Shown: positions 53,401-64,000 of the stretch, piece after piece | Numbering within the stretch: the stretch's first letter is position 1 | Layout of the letters: every line of letters starts with the position of its first letter | DNA from: Diphasiastrum complanatum | Lineage: Eukaryota; Streptophyta; Lycopodiopsida; Lycopodiales; Lycopodiaceae | Direction: 5' to 3' | Length of the DNA stretch: 64,000 bases | Assembly (NCBI GenBank): GCA_029204225.1 | Contig: CM055102.1 | Location: forward strand, 13,835,658 to 13,899,657 | Notes under the pieces: generated by a model | Told to the model about the DNA's origin: nothing | Database searches by the model: none | The model's input: only the letters and a program-made list of their open reading frames with translations | Translations under genes and position numbers: made by a program

Positions 53401-54290
53401 CAATACATATTATAGGATTCATTGAGCTCATTACAACAACTATTTAATAAACCATAAGGATTCAGACAATGCGCATTTCTATCTCATGTTGGCTGAATAA
53501 TCATGGGCCAAGCGTGGGATTGGTTAGGGTTGTATTGAACCAATACAAGCTGATTAATATATAGATTTATATCACACTTCATGCTAAAGTGTCTCAATGA
53601 AGTGGGGTGAGGCCCAGGAAGCAATTTATACTAAGAATTCATGGAAAATTCAATTTTTTTTAATTGTGAGGGGTAAATATTAAGCCAATTTACTTAGCGT
53701 TTTATTTGTTGATTTGTCATCATTCTACCTTTTGTAATTATTTCGTAGTTGGAGGATTTTTGCCGGCAAGAGTTTAGAGTTACAAGATTTGAAAGACAAC
53801 ATTTTCTAGAATTTAACAACCATTACAAAGTGCAGGACATTGGAGAGAAAGTCGTAGGATGTTTCTTGAACATTTGGGGGGGATGTTGGATGCTTCCACA
53901 AGCCTAAATTTACTTTCAATTAATATCTCAATCTCATTTGTATCTACTTTCAATGATCTCGATTCTGTTTTGTTCCACTAAGGCATCTTGAATCTACTTA
54001 GGACATGGCCCATGGCCCCGTCACAAATTCATTGCATGGGGCTCAAGCACTAAAGAATGCTTTTGTCTACTCAAAATGTCCAAAATTGTAGCTAGTATGA
54101 CATACATACCAATTTTCAACATCATCGAAAATTACAAAAAATGTCATATTATCTTTTTAAGTCTTCATTGAAGACTTAATGACCGTAGATATTCCATGAT
54201 GTTGTTTATTATGTTGCTAGGTCCGTAGTCCATACTCAAGAGTTCAAAAACTTCCTATAATTAACCCTTCATTACCTTGCATTCTTTTAA
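50465..54290. other. Long stretch without a recognised gene
   Basis: AT-rich, with unrelated short frames only. A Pro/Ala-rich frame end near 51480-51558 (HSPAATPAQPRGVVRADSS) has copia-linker-like composition but no firm motif. Confidence 0.45.
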
Positions 54291-54534
54291 GGCTTGTCGG
54301 TTTTTGAAGAGTGTTACTTCTTAATTCCTCCAACAAAAAACCTTTGTCAATTGAAATCCCTCCAATTATCGACACTACAACAAGATGCGCGATTTCCAGC
54401 ACTTTTTTTTATTGTTTTTTTGAAGAAAGAATTTGAAATAAGTCACGGGGGGAGCGGGATGCTTGAGCATCGGGTCCGGTTTTTGGCCTCGATATAAGCC
54501 CTGCAAATTTTAACGTGTTTTTGAAAGATTTATA

Positions 54535-54616
54535 GAGAGGGATATAGGGAGGGTTACATGGAGGGTTATAGAGACGGTTATAGGAAGAGTTATAGAGAGG
54601 GTTATAGGGAGGTTCA
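54535..54616. repeat. Minisatellite of GGGTTATAGAGA-like units
   Basis: Five to six variable head-to-tail units. Read on the minus strand they would give a Pro-Tyr-Asn-rich frame, which is an artefact. Confidence 0.85.
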
Positions 54617-55102
54617 AGTAGGGCAAGAGGCATTCCGGAATACTTTGTTCACCGTGGGTAATACAGTGACTGATGAAAAAATGTCCCTCGGTATAAACCC
54701 TCACTTTTGAAAATTGTTGTCTATCAACACATTGAATTCCAATTTCTATCAACAATAGTTGCCATATCCACAAGTGAGTAAAGAAACTTATGTATCACAA
54801 ACATATCATGACCACAATTTGTGTACTCACAAGCGTCGCCTTCTTGTTTGATGTCAATAGTCAAATAATAAAGTGCAATTGCATCTGTGAGCAATCTGAT
54901 TAATACTACAATGAGTTGAAATACATATTGTACGTCTCACTTATTCATTTGGTGGTTCCTCGTTATCAATAGTCGCATCATCATGTGACAAATCCACCAA
55001 ACCAGATGAGCCTATCTCTAATTCTACCCAAATATCTCCTATAACATCGTTATTAATAAATTGATCTTCACAAGCTAATGGCGAGGGTGACAACGAGGGA
55101 GA

Positions 55103-55660
55103 TCAAGTAGGTGTGTCGTGCATTGTCGATCCATCCGATGATGATGCATCGCACTCAATATCATCATTAGCTTGTGAATCTTGCACATGATCCTCCAAAA
55201 ATGTGTCATCGAATCCATCATCATGATCTTGTTCAGGTGCATCAGTTGGCAACACCATGTCCTCCACAACATCTCTATCTTCAAAAGTTCTGTTACTTCG
55301 AGGAGCGACTTGAATCATGTACCACCATCTGGGATCTAAACGGTCAGGTTGAAAGACCACCTGTGATTAATCGATGTTATCATACCTCGTAATTAGTATC
55401 TATATCTATGCTACAATTGCTTGGGTATATACACAATATACATTTTTTGCAGTATACTGAAAATCCATTGATTGACAACAAAATAGCATAGACATCTTGA
55501 AGACATAAAAGAAATGTACCTGCTCACATTGCTGAGACAAAACAAATGTATCGCTTTGATCCGTCCAAAGCTTGGTGGAGTCAATGGTGAAATAACCACT
55601 CTCATCTTTCTGATAGTTGCATTGGGACCATTGCAAATAACTTTGAACCATTTGACATCC
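55103..55660 (-). pseudogene. CACTA (En/Spm) transposase C-terminal remnant
   Basis: Exon 55520-55660 on the minus strand encodes VKWFKVICNGPNATIRK. After a one-base frame change it encodes DESGYFTIDSTKLWTDQSD and FVLSQQCEQ. A GT...AG intron (55361-55519) joins it to 55103-55360 with VVFQPDRLDPRWWYMIQVA and an Asp-rich tail. The pattern 'WF/WWD... DE.G... SQ..QVFY..DP.D.RW' is the C-terminal region found with plant CACTA Tnp2-type transposases. The catalytic part is not in the window. The retained intron shows descent from genomic DNA. Confidence 0.75.
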
Positions 55661-55739
55661 AATGTGAAAAAGTTGAATCCCCTAAATCCAACTTCAAGGA
55701 TGTCATTGATTGTCCCACAATAATCAAGTTGAAAAGAAA

Positions 55740-56764
55740 ATTGGTGTCAACTATGCTTGCTCAACTCTCTTGGATAAAATTTACCATGACTCCACAATCA
55801 TATGTGTTTCTATTTTTGTCAATGTCAATCCAAATATCATGTTTGGTTCTTTATCAAGTTGTTGGTAATGAAAGATATAGCTTCCTTGACGGGTTTTCTG
55901 GCTATAATCAGGTATCTATCCAAGAAGAGGACCAGTCCAAAACAACTTTCACAACAGATTGGGGTACTTACGCCTATCAGAAGATGTCGTTCGGACTATG
56001 TAACGTGCCAACCACATTCTAGATAATGATGACTATGATTTTTCAAGAATTTCTACGCGTATTTCTAGAAATTTTTATGGACGACTTCTGTGTCTACAAC
56101 TCAGAAGCCACACATTTTTCGAAGTTGCGGAAGACATTGCAGAGGTGTAGAGAGACTTCATTGTTTCTACGTCCTAAGAAGTGTTATTTCAGCATGCCGG
56201 AAGGAATACTACTTGGACACATAATATTAAAGAGAGTAATTGAAGTCGATAAAGATAAGATAGAAACTATAAAGAATTTGAAAGAGCCGACAAACCTGTC
56301 AGAACTCAGAGGATTTTTGGGTCATGTCGGTTATTATAGGTTCATTCAAGGCCACACATCTATTGATGCTCCACTAACACACATATTAAAGAAAGACATT
56401 TACTATGAATGGTCTGCTGATTGTCAATAGTCATTTGAGTTACTGAAGCAAAAACTCTTGGATGTCTCAATTTTGAAACCCCCTGATTGGGTAAGGACAT
56501 TTCATGTTTATGTGGATGTTTTATCATTTGCAATTGGAGTTATCCTAAGTCTGAAAAACGGGACTATTCTGTCTACTATGCAAGAGCATCTCAAAAAAGA
56601 ACTATTCAACTACGGAGCATGAAAGACTTGGGATAATTTTCTTAGTGAAGAAGTTTTGACATTATTTGTTGGGATACTCCTTTGTCTTCCATGTTGACCA
56701 CTATGCACTCAAACATCTGGTGAATAAGCCAGATCTATCGGGCCGAATAACGAGATGGGTGTTG
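55740..56764 (+). pseudogene. Ty3/gypsy reverse transcriptase-RNase H, 5' part
   Basis: The plus strand encodes the RT landmarks YSFLDGFSGYNQVSI, KTTFTTDWGTYAYQKMSFG, LCNVPTTF, IFMDDFCVY (the catalytic DD), LRPKKCYF, LSELRGFLGHVGYYRFI and PLTHILKK. It then encodes RNase H pieces FHVYVDVLSF and HVDHYALKHLVNKPDLS, with ITRWVL at the breakpoint. Stops and shifts occur at about 56020, 56430 and 56620. The reading frame is cut at 56764 by a copia insertion and resumes at 62785. Gag and protease are absent upstream, where CACTA sequence begins. Confidence 0.9.
56760..56764 (+). other. Target site duplication, left copy (TGTTG)
   Basis: Identical to 62785-62789 on the far side of the copia element. 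Confidence 0.95.
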
Positions 56765-57104
56765 TGTTAGAATAAGTAAGCCCGAGTTTCTCTTACAATT
56801 CATGACTTTCTGTGTTTAGCAGTGATTTCGAACTTTTTTATTGCTTTTGTAATAGTGTGCATGAGTGCGAGCTTAACGGCACACATAGTGTAAGTTGGGA
56901 CACATGTCCCGTAACGAGGACCGAATTGCCATGCAGCAGTTACCCACAAAAAATAGACTGTGTACATGTACCTTTCAGTCTCTTTTGTTAATACAGTTCA
57001 AAAGTGTTCTCTTGGGTTGGTGTGTGATCTCTCTTTACTGCTTATTTGATTGATATTAGATTGCTTGCAAATTAGCTAACTATACTGCCATAAGATCCTT
57101 GACA
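56765..57104 (+). mobile_element. 5' LTR of the complete copia (340 bp)
   Basis: Starts TGTTAGAATAAG and ends AAGATCCTTGACA, followed by the primer binding site. It has the same length as the 3' LTR, with some two to three dozen differences by eye. Confidence 0.97.
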
Positions 57105-57117
57105 TGGTATCAGAGCC
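57105..57117 (+). other. Primer binding site (TGGTATCAGAGCC)
   Basis: Exact match to the plant initiator Met-tRNA 3' complement, abutting the LTR. Confidence 0.95.
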
Positions 57118-58384
57118 TGGGAGTGGTGTAGTTTGATGTTAGCTGAAAGCCGAATTCTGGGAGAGTTCAAGGAATTGTTTTCACGGTTGGTCAAGCAAGC
57201 AAATCAGATAGTGTACGTTGAGAGAACTGAGCTCTCAAGATGATCGATTGGCCTGACTTTGAAACTGATTCATGAAACTGTCTATTTTGAGTTTTTTTCA
57301 TGAAAAGCAAATGTATGACAGAAATTCAGATGGTGTGCAATGATTACAACAACAATAGATGAGCGGTCAGTTCCAACACAGAGCCTGAAAAGGGTGACCT
57401 ATGAGGAGCAAGAGTTTGCTAACAAAATCCCTAGGAAGGAGATAAGAAAGCTAAAAAGGTTGAATTCTTTACAGCCAAGGTTTGAAGAGAGAAAAACATC
57501 ATTCTCTCTCCACAGTAGATGTCTTTTGAAGAATTGACACCATAGGTTTGAGTGCTCGAGTAGTATTCAATTGCTGCTAGACAACCGTGGACAACCATAT
57601 AGCAATTGATGCGCTGGATCAATATGGAAGAGGGCAGTTGTTAACCCTAGAAGAGCGCTGCCATAGCCAAGGAATCTTGGTGAAGAGGAGGACGTCGCGG
57701 ACAGTCGCGGGCGTGGAGACGAACATGTCACGTTGTGTGTGGAAGGGTGCAGCATGCGGAGGAGACAAGTTCGATGCCCAAACATTTTGAGGATCATCGG
57801 ATCTGATCAACGGTTGTGATCGATTTTCTCGAGAGTCATCTAGGACCGTGGATTTGAAAATATCCACTGGATTATCAAACTTCAAATCTCACATTTTATG
57901 TGAAGGGGTCCAAAAAACTAAAGGGCCTTCGACTTCATATAAAATTTTCAAGTTGAAAGGGACCCTGAAGGTTAAATTCATTTGAAGAAAAGTTTTACTT
58001 CAAGGTAAAGAAATAGTGTATTTTCTTCAAAGGCCCTTATCTTTTAGCTCTTTTCTCCATTTATGGCCGTCCAAAAGCCAAAATCCTCCAAATTAAGGGC
58101 AGGAAAGGACTGTACTCTGCAAGTACGGTACCTAAAAACAGAGAGATTTTCGTGAAGAAAGTGCTCGAGGTGCGCCAAAAGTCTTTTCACCATTCCAGTG
58201 GGGAAGTAGTTAGGAGTTGGTGACGAAGGGCATTTCGGAGGACGACACCGATTTGGCAAAAAAGCGGCGGGAGGTCCTGAAACTTTTTTGGTCAGACCTT
58301 AAAGTTGACTTTTAGAAGTCCAAATTGCTCTATAAGCTTGTCTTTGGGCTCTATTAAGGCGCTATAGGAGCAATTTTTGGTGAA

Positions 58385-58964
58385 ATGACAAGATTGGGGG
58401 AATCCGTGCTTGGAGAGTCTAGTAGATTGGATAGGGTATCCAATTATAGCATTTGGAAATTCAAAATGAAAAGTATTTTCATGGAAAAGAAGTTGTGGGA
58501 CATTGTCACTAGGGTGGAACAACGGCCAACTACAACTCCAGCCAATATTCGTGCATTTGACAAAAGGGTGTAGAAGGCCTTATCCTTGATAAATTTGTCA
58601 GTGAAGGATCATGTCATTGCCAACATTAGTGAAGCTGTATCAGCAAGAGGCGCTTGGGATGCACTCAAAACACAGTTTCAGATGGCGAATTCCTCTTGAA
58701 TGATGCTTTTAAGGACCAATTTTCACACGAATAAAGGAGTTACGAGACTAGTTGACAGCTATTGGAGAGCCAATAAGAGATGTTGAGCTAGTTCACACAA
58801 CTATAAATGGTCTACCTGAAAGTTTTCAAATGTTTGCAAGTTGCATTGCTTCAAGGGAGAGGCTACCAACATTTGAAAATCTTCATGGCATCATCCTACA
58901 GGAAGAACAAAGACATGAGGTGGTAAAAACTGACTTCCCACATTGTAAGATCAAGCAATGCTAG
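58385..58964 (+). pseudogene. copia gag
   Basis: Starts MTRLGESVLG and has the gag landmarks NYSIWKFKMKSIFMEK, LWDIV and AFDKRV-stop-KALSLINLSV. After a loss of frame near 58700 it has VHTTINGLPESFQMF and LHGIILQEEQRHE. Intact copia gag of this clade forms virus-like particles that package element RNA. A TAG at about 58573 and frame changes disable it. Confidence 0.88.
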
Positions 58965-59007
58965 CAAAGGGAAGCATAAATACAAGAAGCAACCCAAGAA
59001 ATCGAAT

Positions 59008-59409
59008 GTGGAGGATGACAATCCAGGATCCACATTAGGCAAGAAGAAGAAAGACAATTGTTTCTATTGCCAAAAGCCTGGACATTGGGCAAGAGATTGT
59101 TGCAAGAAGAAGACGGATATTAAGCGGGACAAAGTGAAGCAGATGACCAATTTTGCCGAAGAAGAGAATGATAGCGATAACGAAGATCAAGGCACCGCAT
59201 TTGTGACAGCATTAGCATCACAACATTCCATTGATCACACACATTGGTTCGTGGACTCAGGAGCAACGAGACACATGACTGGCAACAAATCATGGTTTAA
59301 AAACTGGAGCTTATTGATGATGGAGATAGAGTTGCATAGACAAATGGCGATGACTGCCAAATTCATGGAGTTGGTGCAGTGCCTATTCAATTTTTTGATG
59401 GACATGTGA
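59008..59409 (+). pseudogene. copia gag zinc knuckle and protease
   Basis: One open frame with the knuckle CFYCQKPGHWARDC at about residues 18-31, an acidic spacer (EEENDSDNEDQ), and the aspartic protease active site WFVDSGATRHMTG at about residue 80-92. Downstream of the active site the frame departs from the family and ends early; ENLLYVWSSEESFIR-type sequence continues in another frame. Confidence 0.88.
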
Positions 59410-59613
59410 AGGTGATTGAAAATTTGTTGTATGTCTGGTCTTCAGAAGAGTCTTTTATCCGTTGGTACAATGACAGACCATAAGTTGAAGGTGGAATTCA
59501 ACAACAAGAAATGCCAGATCAAGGATGTGAAATGGGATTTCAAGGTGATTGTTGATGGCTTTAGCGATAAAACTTGTGGTTTGTACAACTTAAATGATGT
59601 TACGAAGTGAAAT

Positions 59614-60884
59614 GTGTTAGCATCTACATCTATATCACAAAGTGATTTATTGCATAGACGTATGGGGCATTTGAATGTCAAGAGCTTGAGGCTACTTCGT
59701 AAGCTCAAGATGGTAACGAGTCTACCTAGTTTGGATGACAAAGAAGAGTCCATTTGCAAGGAGTGCGTGCTAGGCAAGTTACACAGGAAGAAGTTCAACA
59801 AAGAAGGAGCAACAAGGGCAAAACGAGTGCTTGAGTTGATACGCTCTGACCTATGTGGGCCAATGAAGGTAATGTCTATTGGTAAAGCATTTTATTTGCT
59901 AACCTTCATTGATGATTACTCACGAAAGACCTAGATCTACACCATTAAGCAGAAGTCTGACACATTTGGATGCTTCAAAACTTCAAAGCATTGGTTGAAA
60001 ATCAGTCAGGTGCTAAGACCAAGGTACTTAGGGCAGATCGTGGTGATGAGTATCCTTTCACATATTTTACTGATTTTTGCAAGGAGCATGGCATTAAACA
60101 GGAGTTTGCACAAGTTGATACACCTCAACAAAATGGAATAGCTAAAAGGAAGAATCGTACAATTGTTGAAGCAGCTAGGGCAATGATGACACATACGGGA
60201 GTTACCGATTTTTTATGGGGTGAAACTGTCAAAACTATTGTGTTCTTGCAAAATAGAAGCCCTACAGTTGTTGTACATAATTGCACACCCAAGGAGGCTT
60301 TCACTGGTAAGAAGTCTAAGATGGATGGGTTGCGAGTATTTGGATGCCAAGTGTATGTTCACATACCTAAGACCGAGAGAGCCAAAATGCAGGTAAAGGC
60401 CTTGAAGTGCATTTTTACAGGTTATAATGAACAAACCAAGGGATATAGATGTCATGACCCAAATGGGCTACGTGTGCACATAAGTCGTGATGTCTTATTT
60501 GATGAAATCCATAAGATTGGGCATGAAGAAAAGGATAATGATGAGCTATGTAAGCTTCTCAAAGAGAATGAAGTAGTTCCACCACCACAGGAAGATCATC
60601 ATGATGATGACGAGGGACGTGGTACTCCTCCCACCATAGAGACAAGATGGAGAGTGAGAAACAAATCTATTGGATCAGAAAAGGTTGAGGTAGCAGATGA
60701 TAAAAGGAAGGAGCAAGATGCACCATGGGATTCCTATTCACCTCGTAGCGGATCACCTCAACGTAAGTTACCTAAATGGTATACTAAACTCATGAGTGAC
60801 AAGGAAGGGGAAATTGCCGAGTCTAGTAAGGAGGGAGAGTTGCAGCATTCCACAAGAAAGAGGAAGGAACCTGACAGGTTTTAG
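59614..60884 (+). pseudogene. copia integrase, catalytic Glu lost
   Basis: GAG-pre-integrase RRMGHLNVKSL and the CKECVLGK finger part lead into the core: RSDLCGPMKV, FIDDYSRKT-stop. After a frame change come KVLRADRGDEY, HGIKQEFAQ and PQQNGIAKRKNRT. The Asp contexts are kept, but the Glu of the usual NGxAERKN motif is Lys. The C-terminal region has RVFGCQVYVHIPK, GYRCHDPNG and HISRDVLFDE, followed by an acidic, Pro-containing linker. A TAG at about 59935 splits the core. Confidence 0.9.
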
Positions 60885-60899
60885 GTAAATCTTGCACTT

Positions 60900-61650
60900 A
60901 TGAGTGATATTATTTCATCTGCTGAACTCTCTTGTTTTGAGAAGGCCAAAAATCAGGAGATATGGCAAAAAGCAATGCAGGAGGAGATTGATTCCATCAA
61001 ACACCATGACACGTGGGAGATAGTGGATCTTCCAAAGGGCAAAAGACCCATTGGCAACAAGTGGGTATACAGGACAAAGTACAATGCCGATGGAACTATT
61101 GCAAAACACAAGGCAAGGCTTATAGTGAAGGGCTGTGCACAAAGTAAGGGCATTGACTACAAAGAGACCTTCGCTCATGTGGCCAAGTGGAATACACTTC
61201 ACATGGTGATTGCTTTGGCAGCACTATTTGGATGGAATCTACACCAGATGGATGTAAAGTCCATGTTCCTGAATGGTATGCTTGAAGAAGAAGTGTACAT
61301 GGAATAGCCTAGTGGCTTTGTGGTACATGGAATGGAAGAGAAAGTATGCAAGCTGAAGAAAGCCTTGTATGGATTGAAGCAAGCACCATGTGCTTGGTAT
61401 AGCCACTTTGATGAGCATATCCTATCTAGAGGTTTGACATGCACTTCTTCAGATTTCAATCTTTACTACTTTGCTCGTGACTCTAGTATCACACTAATTG
61501 TGCTGTACGTACATGATCTCATAATCATGAAAAATGATGATGATGATTTGATTGGTGCAATCAAGAAGGACTTATCTTCTAGTTTTGATATGATTGATCT
61601 TGGCTTGATGCACTACTGTTTGGGCAAGGTTGCAGTAGCATCGCACTAAC
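60900..61650 (+). pseudogene. copia reverse transcriptase, YVDD changed to YVHD
   Basis: The frame shows NKWVYRTKYNADG, KARLIVKGCAQSKGIDY, HQMDVKSMFLNGMLEEE and a TAG in place of Gln after VYME. It then shows ALYGLKQAPCAWY, LIVLYVHDLIIM and FDMIDLGLMHYCLGK. The first catalytic Asp of the YVDD box is His (codon CAT at 61512-61514), which would abolish polymerisation in known RTs. Confidence 0.92.
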
Positions 61651-61663
61651 ACAAACAAAGTAC

Positions 61664-62425
61664 ATGAATGAGATTTTGAAGCATTTCAAAATGTGCATTA
61701 GAAAGCCAGTATCCACACTTGTGGAGGTTGGTAAGAAACTATCTAACCAGGATGAGAGTGCACTAGTTGATGCCACTTTATTTCGTCAATTAGTTGGTTT
61801 GCTAATTTATCTCACAACTACTCATCCTGACATAAGTTATGTTGTAAGCGTTGTAAGTCAATTCATGGCTACTCCTAGAGAAATTCACTAGAAAGTAGCA
61901 AAGAGAATTCTTTGTTATGTGAAGGGCACATTAACCCATGGATTGTTGTATGAGAGGCAATATACTTTACCAGTTTTACAGGGCTTTGTTGATTTAGACT
62001 GCGCATGCTGTATTGATGATAGAAGATCTACCACAGGTTATGTATTTCATGTTGGTAATGGTATATTTTCTTGGTCAAGTAAGAAACAAGACACAATTGC
62101 TCTTTCTACTATAGAAGCATAATACAAAGCACTATGTTTAGCCACACAAGAAGCAGTTTGGCTAAGAAGAATGTTAGAAGGCATTGGAATTCCGCAGAAT
62201 AAGCCTACTGTGATTAGATGTGATAGCTAGAGCGCTATACAGCTAGCTAAAAGTTCTATATTTCATGCACGCACAAAGCATATAAAAATTAGGTATCATT
62301 TCATTAGAGAGAAATTGTTATCTAATGAAAGAGACGTAGTGCATTGTAAGACAGAGAATCAGTTAGCTGATATATTCACTAAACCTTTAAGTACTGATAA
62401 GTTTGAATTTTTTAGAGAAAGATAA
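61664..62425 (+). pseudogene. copia RNase H and C-terminus
   Basis: Connection region MCIRKPVSTLVEVGKKLS and LTTTHPDISYVVSVVSQF, then RNase H with FVDLDCACCIDDRRSTTGY, SWSSKKQDTIALST and IEA-stop-YKAL. It ends with EAVWLRRML, FHARTKHIKIRYHFIREK and LADIFTKPLSTDKFEFF. Nonsense codons occur at about 61890, 62120 and 62230. Confidence 0.9.
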
Positions 62426-62430
62426 ACTAG

Positions 62431-62444
62431 GGCTTAAGGGAGAG
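62431..62444 (+). other. Polypurine tract
   Basis: TTAAGGGAGAG directly before the 3' LTR. The same core is found before the LTR of the nested 2.1-kb element on the minus strand at 22554, pointing to a shared copia lineage. Confidence 0.88.
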
Positions 62445-62784
62445 TATTAGAATAAGTAAGCCCGAGTTTCTCTTATAGTTCATGACTTTCCATGTTTAGC
62501 AGTGATTTCGAGGTTTTTACTGCTTTTGTGATAGTGTGCATGAGTGCCAGCTTAACGGCACACGTAGTGTAAGTTGGGACACGCGTCCCGTAACGGGGAC
62601 CAAACTACCATGCAGCGGTACCCCACAAAAAATAGACTGTGTATATGTACCTTTCAGTCCCTTTTGTTAATAGAGTTCAGAAGTGTTCTCTTGGGTGGGT
62701 GTGTGATCTCTCTTTACTGCTTATCTGATTGATGTTAGATTGCTTGCAAATTAGCTAACTATACTGCCAGTAAGATCCTTGACA
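62445..62784 (+). mobile_element. 3' LTR of the complete copia (340 bp)
   Basis: Starts TATTAGAATAAG (the terminal TG has become TA) and ends AAGATCCTTGACA. It pairs with 56765-57104 and is followed by the target duplication TGTTG (62785-62789). Confidence 0.97.
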
Positions 62785-64000
62785 TGTTGTTGCTCCAAGA
62801 ATTTGATTATCAAGTGGAGGTATGCCAAGGCAAGTACCACACTAATGCATATTATTTATCGCACTTAAATATGGGAACTGTTGCCGAGAACCTAAGCGAC
62901 GAATTTCCAGATGAGAATATTATGTTTTTATCCAGTGAACATGCTCTGTATCTGGAAATAATTGACTACCTTCAGAATCAGAATTATCTTTCTCATTTTG
63001 ATCTTGAACAGAAAACGGTCTTTCAACACAAGGTTGGACCGTATACAATAAGGAATAACGTACTTTATAAAATGGGACCTGACGAACAGCTTCGCAGATG
63101 TCTCGAATTGATTGATATTCAAAAGTTAATTCAAGCCTTGCATCTGAAAGATGCAGCTAGACACTTTGCAGTTGTTAATACTGTGAAAAAGATTTTAAAT
63201 GCCAAATATTGGTGGCCAACGATGTACGAAGGCGTTGCAGCATCTGTAAAAACCTGTGATCCTTGTCAACGAGTTGGGAAACCAACTCCTTCAATGTATT
63301 GGCCACTTATGTCGATACTTCCACTTGCATCATTTGAGAAATAGAGCATTGACTTCATTGAACCGATTAAGCCGGGGTCACTCGCTATACCAAAAGAAGC
63401 TATATTCTTGTAGTAACTGATTATGCGACTAATATGGTCGAAGCGGGAGTGACGAAGAGGAATGATACAAAAACTGTTGTAGAGTTTCTCTTTCGAAACA
63501 TTATAATCCATTACGGTTGTCCCTTGGAGTTGGTAAAAGCGACAGAGTACACATTTTTTAAATGATATGATACGTCTGCTTACCAAGCACTTCATGATTT
63601 AACACAAAAATACAACTCCGTACAACTCGAAGGCTAATGGCTTGACTTAAAGAGCCAACAACATTTTGTGTAAGATAATGGGATCAAAAATGCCGAGAAG
63701 GTGACCACAAAACAAACTCAATTCTATCTGGTCTATGGCATGCACCAAATATTGCCAATTGAGTTTGAAGTTCCGACATATCATGTATATGTTGAAACTA
63801 GATCTAAAGAGTACTCGAGCTTAAAGGAGAGATTTTTATCGATCAAAAAGCTAGAGGAGAATTGTAATCAAGTGTTGATCAACACAACAAAGACTCAGTT
63901 GGGACAAAAGAAGGCCTTTGACATTTCGATAAAGGAGGTCTTTTTGCGTGAGGGAGACTTTGATCTTCTGTATGATAACTGTCATATCAAGTTTCCAGAA
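62785..64000 (+). pseudogene. Ty3/gypsy RNase H end and integrase, 3' part (runs off window)
   Basis: Continues the gypsy pol interrupted at 56764: LLLQEFDYQVEVCQGKYHTN closes RNase H. A spacer then leads to the integrase HHCC finger (ALHLKDAARHFAV, YWWPTMYEGV, CDPCQRVGKP). The core begins SIDFIEPIKPG after a TAG, with VVTDYATNMVEA and IIHYGCPLEL, and near the end LVYGMHQILPIEFEVPTYH. Several stops and shifts are present (about 63343, 63410, 63560, 63670). The catalytic regions are degenerate and the 3' LTR is beyond the window. Confidence 0.88.

Larger units (their letters stand above)
56765..62784 (+). mobile_element. Structurally complete Ty1/copia element, nested in Ty3/gypsy pol
   Basis: 340-bp LTRs, primer binding site, gag, zinc knuckle, protease, integrase, RT, RNase H, polypurine tract and a perfect 5-bp target duplication TGTTG are all present in the copia order. 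An unusually long leader of about 1.28 kb lies between the primer site and gag. Removing the element and one TGTTG restores the gypsy frame across the junction (ITRWV-LLLQEFDYQ). Multiple stops and two catalytic substitutions make it immobile. Confidence 0.96.

Noticed and set aside
54409-54773. Pro-Tyr-Asn repeat protein on the minus strand
   Set aside because: The repeat protein is an artefact of the GGGTTATAGAGA-like minisatellite; no start context or homologue is recognised.
1-64000. CRISPR arrays, bacterial operons, rRNA or tRNA genes
   Set aside because: The direct repeats seen are tandem or microsatellite in nature without spacers, the genes have introns and eukaryotic families, and no tRNA cloverleaf or rRNA core was recognised by eye (a tRNAscan run would settle this).

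Overview
The window looks like nuclear DNA of a land plant with a large, transposon-filled genome. Evidence: Ty1/copia elements primed by initiator Met-tRNA (TGGTATCAGAGC-type primer binding sites), a Ty3/gypsy element, a CACTA transposase remnant, MITEs, TTTAGGG-like repeats, a plant-type p24 cargo receptor with spliced exons, and broken plant families (G-type lectin receptor kinase, MCTP). A seed-free plant such as a fern or lycophyte is my guess, from resemblance to repeat families I associate with those genomes; the sequence alone does not prove it.

Layout. 0-5 kb: a broken S-domain receptor-kinase fragment (minus), fold-back and tandem repeats, the first copy of an unrecognised gene (3137-3694, minus), and a degenerate telomere-like tract with TG microsatellites. 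5.8-10.6 kb: two 759-bp LTRs in direct orientation enclosing a copia remnant that reads the other way. 10.6-14.4 kb: MCTP fragment, hairpins, and the second copy of the unrecognised gene (13475-14035, plus); the two copies are a diverged inverted duplication including flanks. 14.4-20 kb: mainly tandem duplications and copia debris. 20.3-24.7 kb: a minus-strand copia pol split by a 2.1-kb non-autonomous LTR element. 25.4-27.4 kb: another minus-strand copia remnant. 28.5-30.6 kb: the best host gene, a four-exon p24/GOLD-domain gene. 31.35-32.2 kb: a non-autonomous DNA transposon with perfect 13-bp inverted repeats and an 8-bp target duplication. 33-35.7 kb: two broken copia elements. 35.7-38.4 kb: little recognisable.

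38.4-46.9 kb holds the most unusual content: a block of decayed intron-containing genes unlike the retroelements around it. In order: unrecognised gene A (plus); a minus-strand gene D that begins with the histone H3 tail ARTKQTAR, carries a histone H3 fold, continues through a Pro-rich linker, and leads into a Ulp1/C48-type cysteine protease domain; a divergent promoter with a TATA box in each direction and G-box repeats between; unrecognised gene B (plus); and gene C (minus), a transposase-like protein with candidate D, D, E residues. I infer that this is one decayed large DNA transposon, or several superimposed ones. I could not find its ends.

47-50.5 kb: further copia LTR and integrase pieces. 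50.5-54.5 kb: no gene seen. 55.1-55.7 kb: CACTA transposase C-terminus. 55.7-64 kb: a Ty3/gypsy pol running off the window, interrupted by a structurally complete copia element (56765-62784) with 340-bp LTRs and a perfect 5-bp target duplication TGTTG; its integrase and reverse transcriptase have each lost a catalytic residue.

Only the p24 gene and the two copies of the unrecognised gene have undamaged frames typical of working genes.
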